The notes under the pieces: model-generated
Told to the model about the DNA's origin: nothing
Seen by the model: the letters and a program-made list of their open reading frames with translations, nothing else
The model's database searches: none
In this document: positions 40,111-53,800 of the stretch, piece after piece
How positions within the stretch are numbered: position 1 is the first letter of the stretch
Layout: the number at the start of each line of letters is the position of its first letter
NCBI RefSeq assembly: GCF_958299795.1
Contig: NC_133209.1
Span: 742,501 to 806,500 of the forward strand
DNA from: Porites lutea
Taxonomy: Eukaryota; Cnidaria; Anthozoa; Scleractinia; Poritidae
Length of the DNA stretch: 64,000 bases
Reading direction: 5' to 3'
Translations under genes and position numbers: made by a program

Positions 40111-41627
40111 GATATGTGCTGAATTATCTCACTGTTTTTGTATATACTAAAACAATTATTAACCTGAGTGTTGGTGACTAGTGGTGGAAATTTACTTCGC
40201 CGCTTGGCGGCTCGCTTTCAACCCTTGCCACCTCCACTTCGGAGTATCCATTGGAGGGCAAACACGACCTGTGCTTCTTTTCACTTATGAAGTATTTAAC
40301 GAGTCCTTTAACTGTACCACTATCGACTTCAGTAGTTTACTTTATCACGCATTACCGATATATAAATATAGGCAAGTATAGTCTCCCAAAGGCTCCGAAA
40401 ACAGACGTTTCTCCTCGCTCCTCGCCGCAAGGGACCGTCGTGGGCGAATCGGTCAATGCAAGTATTAGAATTATATAAAAAGGCAAACTCCATGATATTT
40501 TTATCTTTTGACAAATGCAAACATAACTTTACGAAAAATGCTGTTGTGACGAGATATATCATTTATACTCAAGAGAAAAACGTCTGATTGTTTGCTTACG
40601 TTGTACAGACCAATCTATAATAGCAATCTGGAAGTATATAATCACAGTTCAAATGCGTCCAAGATTTTTTAGATAATAATATAAACAGGAGTTACAAAAG
40701 AAATCGTAAGATAATAACAATAATGACAAGTACAGATCAAATTAAGAAAGAAAAATATGCTTCATTTCCTAAATAAATTCTCAGGAGATAATTTTGAACA
40801 TACTATTTTTTGAAATTATGTAAGAATCAAGTGTTTGCGGTTATTTGTAGTCTTGAAATTTTGAATATCCATACTTATGCATGAGTTTTTACTATACTCG
40901 TGTAATTTTTAAAGCCTCGTCTATATGAGCAGGTTGTTCTGACAAGTTTTTTTTCCTGTTACTATTGATGGTAAAACATGCGAGGGGCTCAGCGGGGCTC
41001 AGTTAATTAGGTACAAAGGAAATGTAAATGGAACTGTATAAATACTCAGTTCTCATTACCAAGTGACCTGTTTGTAAAAACAAATGCAGTTTGGCAATAT
41101 CATGTGTTTTTAGCGGGATTTTTAAGATTCTTTAACTGAGAACTGAAATTTTAACAGCCTCTGTTGAGCCTTTTATATTTATTTGGTTGTCATATGCTTT
41201 TCATTTTCAAGGAACTGGGGTATCTAAATGTTGGGTGATTTGCTTACTTTCTATTAAAAGTCCAACTTACAAGATAATTAGTGATTCCTTTTGTGTTAAC
41301 TGTTATGGACGATTTTTAACTGTTACTTTTATTTAAAAAAAAATTCAAACGCAGTCAAGTGGTCTTTGGTGATTATGTGGTAACTCCTGAGACTGAAAAG
41401 CCTCGTGTAGTGCGAAATAACCAACAACGCCTTCACCATAACCCCCGTCCTCAACCAAATCTGAACTGACGTTACTGAAATTCAAATTTGATTGACATTT
41501 GTAAACTACTGTTTTAGACAATGTACAACTGCAATGAACAATCAGAGTTACTGAAACGACAAACAAGTTGTAAATTTTCTTCAATAGACCATTCTACATA
41601 TAGCTATAGTATCCTAGCCTTTGAGTA

Positions 41628-41793
41628 AACGTGAAGCTAAGGTTGACCTTGTTTTGATGTAAACCTTTTTTTTTTCTTTTATTATGGATGATATGCTAAA
41701 AAGATTCTTTTTGGCATAGGAAAAACTTGATTTAGATAATAAAGCAATAGGGTTGTATCAAAACAAGGTCAACTCCAGCCTCGTTTTCACCTG
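41628..41793. repeat. Foldback element with AAGGTTGACCTTGTTTTGAT arms
   Basis: The left arm is matched in reverse complement by ATCAAAACAAGGTCAACTCC with an outer GTGAAG and TTTTCAC pair. No coding content. Confidence 0.6.
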
Positions 41794-42524
41794 TATCTAT
41801 GAGCTATTCGCGTTCAAAGTCTGGTTTGTTTCAACCTCAAACTAAAAGCCCCTTTGACCACGTTATTCACATGCCACTTGAAGTGACAAGAACCATTACC
41901 GCGATTAATTTCTTGTCAAATTATCTTTACTTTGTGCTTCCTCCCACTCATTTTCCTCAAACTCTTCATTAACAGATTCAAAGATAAGGCACCTCAACAC
42001 GCCAGGAGGTTGTAAAGTATTCTTGATCATTCAGATATTTTCGAAAACTGGCCTTCTTTTCTTTTGTTTTTGTTTTTGGAACACTTAAAAAGCTACGTTG
42101 TAATTTAAGCTGCGCTTTTAAAGGTTCCACGAGATTTGCATGATCTATGAGTCCCGGTTTTTTAGGTTCTACAAAGTCTACAGGATCTGCAGGGTCTTGA
42201 TAAAGGGTCTGTCGGATCAATGACTTCTTTTGCAATACCTTCTGGTTCTACAGAATCTATACGGTCTATGCGATGTAGATTCTTATGTGGCATATATGTG
42301 CTCTTCACAATTCTATTAAATGCGTAAAGAGAGGTTATTTTGGAGATCTTTGGACATGCTTACAGTGCCTACAATTAGAAACAGACAAAATGTTTGTGTG
42401 TCCAGTGTTACACGTGATAGCCTTTTGTCTGAAAAAAAGTAATGGTTCATCATCCTAACCTATTCTACTTCCGCCAAAATATATAACGTTCTGTTTAAAA
42501 TCTTTGAAGGTTTTTGTATCTGTA

Positions 42525-45500
42525 CTACATCTGAATGATGCACTCATCACTGTCAATTTGTTTTGCTTGCATGACACTGCCTCCTTTAAGGTGCACCTCG
42601 TCATCTACGCGAATTTCTATTAACAAGGAAAAAAATAAGTACATAAAATTACAGTTATCAAGTCTATATATAGGATAGCACAAAGTGGCGTTAAAGCACC
42701 AACAAACAAATGGCCCTCCGAACAGTTACAAATGAATAAGAATCAAAATATAAGAAATTGAGAATAACATTAAAGTTTACAATTTAAGTTAAAAACCACT
42801 GCGGAAAAGTATTAAACGAGACTAAACATGCACGTACTTTATTTAAAGATGTAGAAAAAATTGGTTCGTAAAAATCCTTTCTAAAAAGAGTTTTTGAAGG
42901 TATTGAGAGTGCTTAATAATAAATTAACATTGCAATATATACAATTTGAACTGAAAAAAAACGCCGTTCTTTTTCAAAAGTTCGGTCCGACATAAAATGT
43001 CTTATTAGAAATCTACCTGTCAGGCTACGAAGGCATCCAATATATGGCACTATGCAGAATCTATCATGAGGTTTAATAATTTGATGGGAGAGGGTGTCGT
43101 AAATGGGGATTATGATCTCATGCAACTTCCAACTTTTTGCTTCATATAGAAACTAGACATTTAGTATTCAGTTGACGTGGAGCAGATAAGTAAAGAAGCA
43201 AGTTACATTAGCAACATACCATTTCTGTATTTCTGAATCCGTGGCAGTTGTGGCATCTGTATGAAGAAAGCGTCACTATTAAGCGTGGAGATCGTGTGAC
43301 ATAATTTTGAACTTAAGATTCTTAACCCGAGGAAACTAAGAATTAGGTGCATTAAGGTAGAACACCTCAGTCGATTAAAAGACAGATAATCACAATTACA
43401 CCACAGCGCATAAGTTGATGTGCTCGTGCAAAAATAGTAGTACTTCATTTAAGTACCTTTTTGATTGCAGAACTTGCATACATGACAGTTTGATTGGATG
43501 GCTCCTGAGCCAAAGTCACCATGACAAAAAAGGTATTTTTTCCAGGGTTTGTAGTTGGATGAAATATCAGATCACAGCGAGGGATGACGTCAAAAGAACT
43601 CCTCAAAAAGCTGTTCCTTAGTTTCTGGAAAATATCAAGAGGTGCAAATTAATAACAATGTCCTGTAAGTGAAAAAAAAAAAGGTGCCAAATGATTAATA
43701 AGGATGAAGTGGAAACTCCCTTAAAACTATAGAAAAAAAAAAAGGAAAAGCAATACATAAGGAAGCACCGGAACGAATTTGATATTCACGCCATAGTAAA
43801 AATCAAGAGAGCTTAAAGACTGTTGTTATTGACCTTTGTTAAATGGTTATTAAAAACTCAGTGCCGGATTTTTTAATTTTTTTATGTGTGAAATCAAAAC
43901 TGGATGAAAGTTGTGATGAAATTGTTTATTTTCACGTACTACAAAGGTATCTACTGTAGAACATCAAAACATAACTACTGTTTCCAAAATTAATCATTGC
44001 TGTTCTACACTGACACACTGTTTTTGATTCGTCACAACACAGGCGTTTTAAACGGCAGAGAGCTATCTGTAATTATATTAGTCAATAGAGTATAAAGTTA
44101 GTGTTTATCTGAATATAGAGGAATTGTGTTAATATGCTTAGTGTAAAATTTTATCACAGAAATGAACGGGCCATATGTACGACCATTAACGAGGGCTGAT
44201 GTAGCTGCCATCCCTCAGTATCTTTTACTGTAATCTCCACGTCTTTTTCACTGGTAACAATAAAGTCAAGTGACTCAATGGATGAGATAAGTTTTCCTCC
44301 CTCTCGTTTCTCTTCCTTCAAAAGTTTCTATAAAGGTAACGAGGTAAAGAGAAAAAAAGACAAATAATCAAGCTTTTGTTTCACTAACAAAAACATAAAA
44401 TAGCAACTCTGTTTACCTCATCAAAGCCTTAGGAAAGGGGCATATTTGATAGCATGCTTTAATACTGCATTGAAGTTTGTCTCCTCTTCCTTGGAAAGCT
44501 CCATTAAAAGAACAGTGTGAGAGTTTTCGATCGCCGTTTCCTCGTGATATGAAAAGGTGGGCTGGTAAATCATTATCTTTACATGTTTTAACCGTAAATA
44601 AACAGAACATCAGTTATAACACATTCGTTGCAGCTGGAATTAATAAAGATCTCCAATTGTTTTTTCCCGGAATGGGTCAAGTGCACTCTGCAGAGAACCA
44701 CCGGGTTAATACATACCTCAAAAGAATATTCACAGTCGTCAAAGCAATACACCCTCATGGTAAGGTCTTTCCCAATGCTTGTTTCACTGCAAAAAGCTGC
44801 CACCTTCATTCGTTTGAATGCTGGCAGAAAGTGGTCTTGTAACTTTCCAACAACTACGAAGGTTGAGAGACGATCGGTCTCGAAGCTTACATGGTTACTT
44901 TTAGGGCTAAAGCTGTGAATCCCCTGTCCACTTTGGCTAACAGTGACCCATCTGTTGTTCAGCAGCTTTTTCAGCATGACATTCCACTTTGAACGTGAAA
45001 GAATCACATTTGCTCCATGGGGTATCTGAACCTCGAATGGTTCATCAATTTTGCCAGTTAAAATAAACGTTATTATAGGACTTAGTTGAATTTCGTCCTC
45101 TTTGAGAAATCCGTCCTTGGTTGAGTCTGACGTGGCCTGTAAAGCTAATGGATTTGAGAAAGAGTGGTCGGTCGTTTCATTTTTGCAAAGAGCAATAACT
45201 TCAACACCTGTCTTCTCAAAGAACAAATGACCAGTGTTTTGTTCTGCAGGATATTCCAACTCCATCTTCATGGTACCTGGAAATTACAAATGTATACTGA
45301 GACCAGTGTGAACAATCTCGGTCATGCATGGAATTAAGGAGACTAATAAATGATGATGGCGACTGTAGTGATAATGACACTCACTGGATAACTTCGATTC
45401 TAAGTTGTCTTTGTGTTAAGTGTGCATGTTATTTATTGTATATATATTTGACTATTTTTTTTTTTGGTTCCTTTCAGTTGTTTTGTATTTATAAACTAGC

Positions 45501-47687
45501 CCAAGCAAATGTTACATTTCCCTCTTTCTGACACTCGATCAGCCTTTTAGTATCCTTAATCAACTCGTTACTCCACGATGGCGTGAATAGTTACTTTTCG
45601 TTGTTGAAATTACCGACGAAGACGGCTGCGATAATATGAAAGGAAGACCCGAGGTTGAAAAAAAAAGAAAAGGCAACAATTTGATCAGTTGAATACCACC
45701 CACTTCCAGCCCCACCAAAAACAAACATATGAAGGTAACCGCAACTTAAAGGGGCTTAGATGATGTCACAAGAATATATTGTTGTTTAGGTCAATTATGT
45801 TCTGAAGTCATGACTTGGTGACTTTACCCGAGAAAAAAAAGGCTCCTGTAGAGTTATGAACATATGAACCGAATTTCATCAGGAAGCACTAATACATACA
45901 TACTGGTTATTTTTAGAGGTGAGGGAGGCATAGCCTTTAGATATGAAAAAGGTGGCCCTATGGTCTGAAGTTTCAATCTACGTCCATCCTTTCCATTCGT
46001 TGCAATAGACGACAGGAAACAGTTCTAATGCTCAAATACAGCCTTGAATAAAAAACCTGGACCATTATTTTTGGAATTCAATTGAAGTGAAGACCCAATT
46101 TAGGTTTTTAAAAAGAGCAAATAGCGTGACATAGCCCCTTAAAACAAATATGACGCTGTGTAGCTTACCTTGAGGATCCTCAGCAGTTTCTGGTGTAATC
46201 TCGTGTTGCTGTGGTCTCTGCAAGGGAGTCACTAGTTCTGCAGTCTGAACTGGACTGGGCAAAGGGTCTTGCACTTTACTATTTGAATTATGTTTGCTTG
46301 GAGTGACGAAGTTGAAGGCAAAATAAGAGAAAAATATGATCATAATAAAACCTGTAGTCAGAGTCAATTTATTCAGCTCCAACAATGACTTCAGACAATA
46401 CCTTCCATAAGCCTCAACAGATTGCTGGGTGTTTCTAAACATAGACAAGTGTATGTAGTTGGTTATCCCACTAAACGTTCCTTCTTTTATGCATTGCATT
46501 ATTGCGTCACTATCACTAAGGCTACAGCACAGAAAACATTCCTGGCAACTTCCTGAAAGTGGGTTATAGTAGAATCCTTCTTTACATCCACCACAAGAGG
46601 TATCGGATTTATAAGAACAATTAGAAACCACTCCTTGTCCAGGAGGACAGATGCTACAAGATTGTATTACTCCTTGAAAATTAAGAAATGTTTTTCCCAA
46701 GGTAGGAAGTTCACACCCAATAAACTTGTCTTCACTAGTAATAGTTCCACAGGGTACAGTTAGACCCATGTTTTTTTAGCATACTGGGCAGAGTTGACAG
46801 CTGTGCCGCTTTCCATCACGTTTTAGGACTGTAATCTCATCGTACCAACATTTAGAGGCACATGATTTCCTTTGCTGGTAGCTACATGTTTGGCTTCGAG
46901 GTAACCCCTGACTGACACACTGTGGGACAACCTTGTCTGTTCCATCAAAGAAACAACAGCTTGAACAAGGGAGGCATCTGGAGATGGTCTTGTTACGGTA
47001 GTAGCCCTTAGGACAAGGTTTGCAGCTACAACGTGTATCAGAGACGTTGGTACAATTTGCCACAATTTCCTCATCAGGGAGACACTTCGAGCAGGTTTTA
47101 CAACTCTCAGAGGACAATGAGTCGGAATACTCCCCTGGTAGACAAGCTTTACAAGTCATAGAGGTGCTAGAGGGGACATCACCAGTATTTCTACAAGGTA
47201 ACGTTACGCCGAATCCTGGAGGACACATTGGACAGTTTTCACAAGAGAGGTCACCACTTGGCAATTTGACCACAAGCTGGCCATCTAGACAAAGTAGTGC
47301 GACGGACACTTGGATGGCCTGAATCAAGACATCATTTGGAAGGAGATAGTAACCTGACCGAGTCGAAAATAACTAGAATACATCACGAAAATCTGAGTAG
47401 ATAATTGAGGTAGTCTACAGATGTGAAATTCGCTGAATAAACAGTTTTACCAATTGCTAAAACGAGTTCTATTCAAAACATACGCCAAATTTAATTCGTT
47501 ACAGACGAAATAATGTCTACTTACATTAACCGCAATTCTCTACCTGTCTAGATTAGCCCTGCTATTTCGGCGGGTAGAGCAAATTCTCCTCTAAAATACT
47601 GAAGTAAAGTTGAAACTTGAAAACTTGAACTATAATGCAAGAGGAAAGGATACTAACCTGGAAGCTGATTAGAAATATACATCTCAT
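42525..47687 (-). CDS. D: TNFR-TM-ZU5-UPA receptor, no death domain, in-frame stop
   Basis: Seven exons on the minus strand: 47687-47658, 47318-46169, 45276-44717, 44327-44184, 43624-43457, 43256-43220 and 42616-42525. Phases agree and the sum is 2181 nt, or 726 codons plus the stop. The signal peptide spans exons 1-2 (MRCIFLISFQ then AIQVSVALLC). Two TNFR cysteine-rich units follow, each ending in a CC signature. The membrane segment is at about 328-347. ZU5 (EDEIQLSPIITF, VQIPHGANVILS, LSTFVVVGK) and UPA (MRVYCFDDCEYSFE onward) follow. Two short last exons give a tail ending DSDECIIQM instead of a death domain. Codon 191, between CQLCPVC and KNMGLTVPCG, is TAA. If real, the product is a roughly 190-residue secreted TNFR fragment. 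If it is an assembly error or polymorphism, the full receptor is made. The fourth donor (GTCGTA) is weak but gives the same 144-nt exon as in E. Confidence 0.78.
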
Positions 47688-48213
47688 TTTACGGATCCAG
47701 GGGTCGTTCAGTTCAGTGGACCAGCGATCAAAAGCGGTAGTTTTAAATGTCGAAGTAGCTGAAACCTCAGTATCAGGTAAGGAAAGTCACCCACTGTTGA
47801 ATCGCTACTCTACAGATAAATATGTTGAAGTTATAAAATGGAACCAAAACGGTAATTGACTTGCCTACACAAGCTACTTTCGATTTCAAGCGTAACAGGA
47901 GGAGGTCTCTGGTTGCGCATGTCAGTTTAAATAAGTAAATAAGTGGACTTAAACACAATCACCTTGACGAAAAAAAGGCAATGACAGATACTTCCAGCCA
48001 ATCAGAATTTCTGCAAACAATCATTCTGACATGTGCATTATATTTCTCACCAATCAGAACTTAGTAATGGTGACGCGCGACTGACAGACTCGCAGAGGTC
48101 ATGACGTCAGAGTAGGCCTTTAAAAACTAGCGAACACTGATTCCACGAATTTCAGAACTAAAAGCGAACAGCGGAGAAGTGGCAAAAATCTCATCGTGGA
48201 AAAGGAAGAAATA
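47688..48213. promoter_or_regulatory. D/H divergent promoter region
   Basis: This 526-bp interval separates the start codons of D and H, which face away from each other. No kB-like palindrome was found here, unlike the C/F interval. Confidence 0.45.
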
Positions 48214-50863
48214 ATGGATAAGACAACGAAAAATACGGTAATGTTCAACAGTTTTTTTCGATGTTTCGTCGATGACTTTGCTCTACCTTTAAGGTTAGGA
48301 AATTATAAAACAAGAAAGCCGCCAATTGATAATTCTCATTCACTTTCGAAAAGTCATACGAACACCATTCAAAATTTAAGAATTCCTGATAAAAGACATG
48401 GAATATGACTCATAAGGGTTTCGGTTTCTTTAAAATATCATTCCCCTGAAGAAATGGATCATTTGTTGTAGGTTTGTTATGATTTATATGTTATTAGAAT
48501 ACTTGTAGCTTCTACTGTACGGAACCGGCAGTGAGACCCCGGAAGCTAATGAAAATACTGTATGGCAATATATGTCTCTCTGGAGTGCGTCTTTGTAACT
48601 GAATGTTTCACGTTTTTCAGAATCTATTCCATGTTACATGCCAATGTACCGAGGGTCCAGCACTTAGTGACAGAGGAACACGCTGCCAGCGTTGTGGAAA
48701 GATGGCTTATGAAAGTGAAGAAAATTCGCAGCTCGAACATGCTAGGGAAATCGATAGTTCCGCTACGACCGTTTATCATTCACAATTGCTTGCAAGTGGC
48801 TTACCATCTCTACCTGCCGAGTCAGACCCGTCTGGCGAGGGTAACAACTGTGCGATTGGCGAAGGAGTTAATGTTTCGGATCAACATGGTCACTCATCTG
48901 CGGAAAAGAGTCCCATCCACAGTAAGTCACGAATGAACGAATAACAACATTCCCCGAGAATAGCAACATTTATTAAATTTAAAAATCTCCAAACATCTCT
49001 GAATGAATTCGTTACAATATCATGAGAGGCAACGATAAGCGTGGTGGTAAGAATAATAACAACAGTATTGTGTTTTCTCTATAGCAGCATTTGAACAAAT
49101 GTCGAGCTCGAAATGATACACATTCAATATACTTAGCTTGCACTTACCTGGGAGTGATGTCGTAGTTACGTCGATGCTACTGTTCCTCTAACATGTTCAG
49201 TCTGCCGTAAAAAAAAAAAAAACTATTAAAATGTACATTCGTAATTACGTGAAATGCTTCAAGCTATTCGTCCTTCATTTCCAGGATAAAGCCGGTTTTT
49301 TAGCGCCTAAGTTGACGGAATATTTCTAGAATACATCTTTGGTTTAGTTTATTTTAGATGAGGGTAAGATCATAGAGGTGAGATCTACACTGTCAATACT
49401 GTGCCAAGAGCTATGCTAAATTCCTTTACCTGTCATGGTCAGCTCTCAATATCTTTTCTACAGGTCACATAGGTTCATCAGTACAAATACCATGTAAAGG
49501 AACACAATTCACTTTCTTCATCTCAGTTCAAGAACATCCTGCAATAAATCAACAATGGTTCGGGGTACACTTTGTGCCTACAGAACGTTTTGAGCAGGTA
49601 GGATCAATCATTGCTTCCATGATAATGTGATAACATTATTTTAACGCGTTTTCCTTTTTTTGACCAGGCTAACTTACTGGCTTCTTGGGAAAATCGTAGA
49701 CTTGTTTATACCTACACTTGAGGTTTCAGGTATAAAACTGAGATCCCATGCAAGGGTCACCATTATATAAGATATCAAGCCTCGAGAATACAGCGGACTG
49801 TCCTCGACTATGGGTTGCTGTAAATTTGTGACGCTAATGTGTTTAACTCCAAATTTAGAGTGAATATTTCAAAAACAATATAATGTAATAACTTCGTAAA
49901 ACCGTGATCATCATTTACTGATTTAGTATTTCTATTTATTCTTTGTAAAAAAAACCGGAACCTACAAAGAAAGGAAGTTTTAAGTAAAGTAAGTAATTAC
50001 TTTTCTTTCCATTTTAGGGAATTTCTAACCTGATTAAGACGAGGCAGGATCAACAACGCATCAGGATAGTCTGTATGGGGGATGAATATTTATCCCAGGT
50101 CGAAAGTGGATATTTTCACACTGTGTTTATCGACACCGATGTACATTCTACAATCACTTTTGAGTTGGTGAAGGAAATAAAATTTAGAATAAGGGATGTT
50201 CAAACAGCTTGCAAGGTAAGACCCTGCAACTGGTGATTGTTTTGTTACAGTTAAGGTGGGAAGGGCAAAAGAAACGGTTAACTGTAAAGGATTTTTCAGA
50301 AATTGTGTTGTTCTTTTGTAACTGCTATTTACGTTGAAAAATATTTTTTTTCCTTGGTTTGACTTAACATATCTGACACATACACAACTGTTTCTATCAC
50401 AGGTTCCTTTGCACACACTTTATGCGCTAAGCCAGTATAGATTGCCTAGTGCCATAGCCACGGTGTTTGTAGAGTGCCTTGCTGATATCAATGAAACTTG
50501 TCAAGACCATTTGAGGATGACTTTGAAGTATGGGAACGTCATTCGCCCGATGGTTATCCCAATTTGGGTAAATTTGATCCATTTTATCAGCCAATTTTCT
50601 TAAAAATATATCTGCAAATATACTTTAGACAGTCTTTAAGATCTGAATTCCGAAATAAATTCTTTCACTTTTAACAAAAACACATTTCTAGGCACAATCA
50701 GGAGCAGTAAGGCAGAATTTATTAATTTATGAATTTTCTTCTTTTAAGTTTCACCTCATACAGTACGTCAATTCGCATGACTGCTTTTACCCTAATAATG
50801 TATTATGAGAAAAATTAATTTTGTTTCATTCTATTTCAGTCTTTACGACGAATTTGGGTCTGA
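48214..50863 (+). CDS. H: Cys-containing N terminus with UPA-like module, no CARD
   Basis: Exons: 48214-48237, 48621-48921, 49464-49597, 50018-50215, 50403-50567 and 50840-50863. Phases agree and the sum is 846 nt, or 281 aa. The first exon gives MDKTTKNT. The second has a cysteine cluster (CQC ... CQRCGK) that could bind metal, then a Ser/Glu-rich stretch ending in EKSP, a motif shared with G. Exons 3-5 match the UPA-like exons of F and G in phase and size (FGVHFVPTERFEQ, STITFELVKEIKF). The last coding exon adds SLRRIWV and a stop. A GTGAGT donor at 50869 suggests 3' UTR splicing or an alternative frame (LYDEFGSDL). No CARD follows. The gene is head-to-head with D. Confidence 0.68.
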
Positions 50864-53800
50864 TCTGGTGAGTAAAAACGTCTAAACAGGGGCCGATAGA
50901 CAGTTAACTGAAGTTTACTGGGTTACATGTTCAACTGGAACATGTGGGGTGGAGAGAAAAGATGAGTCCTGGCGGACATTTTTTCCATATAGGATCTACT
51001 CTAAAGGCTATTTAGTAAGAAGGAAGCTTGATAACGTTGCTTACAGGTCACCTAACAAGGATTATTTCTTGAACTAAAAATTTGTTTACAGTGTTAATGT
51101 TAATGTTACAAAAAGAGATAAGGTGTCTCCAACGTCTCAGTCACCAAACAGTGACCAGACGTCTGAAAACAAACCTTAAGTGCAAAATAAAATAACTGTT
51201 TTAATTCCGGAAATCATCCTTTCTTTTCGGTACATGTTGTACTTCAATTTTATTCTTGGCTTAACTTTCTTTCTTCTGTTTTGGATTATGTTAGCCGATA
51301 TGATAATAAGCTCGAAACAAAGGAAAGTATAACCACAACACATTAATTTTTTGTGTATTTTCATATTTAGCCAACACCTGAGAATAGGAAGACCCAGTAA
51401 CCTAACGAATGAAAACACAGTCGACATTGGTTACCACACTCTGTTATCACTGGAACCATTTTGTGCTAACGTTTAGTAGAAGCAAACTATCTTTCCATCA
51501 AGGTGGTTATCCTGTTAGGAGTTATTATACCTTTCCCCGTTGTCAAATTTTGACTACAATAATGGGTTGCAGTAAATGAAAGCTCTTTAGAAAGCAATAT
51601 TCCTACTAAACTCCATGTGCTTCGTTTCCGTAATAAAAGGATTGTCTTAAGAGACACTCACTGACGTGGGAAAGGTATAATAATAATTAATGGTGTTTAG
51701 CTATTTCTTTCTCCTGTTACACATCAGTGCTGTACGTAGAATATCTGCTGATACATAGTTTTTGCTCTGTGTAAGCTGTTGTGTAGAATGGACATAACTT
51801 GTCAATTCAAGAGTGCACAGGAACTTAACGAACATGTGTATTTTGTAAGTTTAGATAAGGAACATTAGAAAACAAGTTAAAGGCTAAGGCAGTTTAACTC
51901 AGGTACAGAAAATGTTCTGTGCGTGGTAATAAACCTTGTGTGCTTTCTCTATAAGGTACTAACGCACACTATTTCAGTAACTGAAGTCGAGGAAGCAAGC
52001 TTCCTGATTAAGCGTGAGTGAAATGTAACATGGGTTACCTGTGAAACATTAATACATGACGTCCAAAACAAATTTCTATCCATTTTTGGTAGTGTTGTTA
52101 AAGACGTTTTTGCCTCGCCATCCACGTTTTGATATACGTGGAAGATGCAGGTGTCAAGAGAAGTTTGAGATGAGAATCTTATCCAGTTCATGATAAAGAA
52201 GTTGTAATTGTGCTTGCCTTGAGCAAGCTGAACCCGACCTTTTTTAGGAATTCCACACCTTTCCGAACATTTATGGATAGACAGTTTTAACAGAACAATT
52301 AAACTTGTTCTGTTATAAGGGACAGGAACCTAGCGCGTATCGTGTTTTTCTTCCAAAAAGGATTTGTTCTAACAGTGCCCAGTAGCCCGAATGAGCTTCG
52401 GTTACTAATTGTCTTCGGACGAAATTTAAAATCTAGTTTTGGATTAGATCTGGCCGCCCTGTGTTTATTTTTTACCTTTATTTAGAGACAAGTGATTATA
52501 ATCATGTTGGTATGATATAAACAAACCTAGCATGCTTAGAGGGCGGTAAAGAAATTACTTCCGTGTCTGCAAAGGCAATGTGGAATTCTTAAAAAAGACT
52601 CTTACTGTCAGAACAACAAAACCAAACATATTTGTCAGCAAGTAAATCGTGTTACCTTTCTTGAGAACATTCAGTTTATAATAGTGAAGTTTAGGTACCG
52701 TTAAGTTACAATATGCATGCTTTTAGTAATAACGATGATAATTATTACTGGTTTTGTGAACTGACAGTTGCACAAATATATGGCACACCAGTACGTGCAG
52801 TACACCCTGTCCTGCTGCCCACTAGAGGATAGGGAACTGATGATGACAGCCAGTTAATTTCTATGATTAACAAATTAATGCCATAGAAATGTACGGTTAT
52901 TGATTAGCTGTGGGTCTGTGCGTGTGACATATATTTGTGGCATTGGAGAGTATTATGCAAATCTATTTTAGGTGACCAGTTTGTCACTTGTTTTTGCATG
53001 GACCTTAATCGCTTTTTGCATGGGATACCGGTCAAAATTTCCACCATTGTGGAGGCGTTGTTATACAGCAAATATAGCTGCCGAAAATTCGGTCTTGGAA
53101 GTTATACTGGTTCTTGCTAGTGGTAGAGTAATCTTGAGTTAATTCCGGTAATAACGTGGAAAAGTGGGTAAAAATAATTCCATTAGAAACGACTGTCCCA
53201 TTTGAATTCGCACCGAGCGAAAGTTTTCAGGCGTTTTCTAAATACAAACAGGTGTCCTTTCTGCCTGTAACTGAGACGGTTTAATTTACTCATTTCATGT
53301 AACTTTCACCAATGTCTTGCTTTAGAATTGCAAAAGTGTTGTCATTTTCCTTTAATTATTCAGAGTAAATAATAGTAATAATAATAATAATGGAAACTTT
53401 ATCTGTGTTTTTGAATGTACAATTGTAAATCTCGCTACGTATAGGCAATTCACAAATGACAAAAACAAAAACAAAACAAAACAAAAGCCAAAAACAAAAA
53501 ATCAAAATTGCATTAAGTCTGGACTATCCCAGTTCCTATTTCTATAACAAAAGATGTAAAATGTTGCTCTAATGGCTATATTTATCATTTTCTTGATTAT
53601 ATAACGTTGCTGCTTTTTGTCAATGCCAATGTCATTCATCATGTCTAAGAACGTGGAGCATTCATAATAATAATAACAATAATAATAATAATAATAATTG
53701 AAATAATAATAGCCACAACTCTTATTTAACAATGGCGTTGCCTCTATTGTGAACGTTGTTTTTCCTTTGAAAGTTTCTTGACTCGAGACCGAGTTTCTAC

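Larger units (their letters stand above)
39352..42524. other. Convergent intergenic stretch between G and D
   Basis: Contains the 3' ends of G and D and two foldback elements. The ORFs at 41345-41584 and 41978-42235 show no domain. The second has DFVEP/NLVEP repeats and may be chance. No death-domain exon for D was found here. Confidence 0.45.

Noticed and set aside
41978-42235. ORF with VEP repeats as an extra exon of D
   Set aside because: It lies beyond the stop of the last D exon and has no clear splice sites or domain.
47020-47322. Plus-strand ORF opposite the TNFR exon of D
   Set aside because: Antisense shadow of the cysteine-rich coding sequence.
51949-52191. Minus-strand ORF ending at a plausible donor, possible UPA remnant
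   Set aside because: The similarity to UPA exons was too weak to support.
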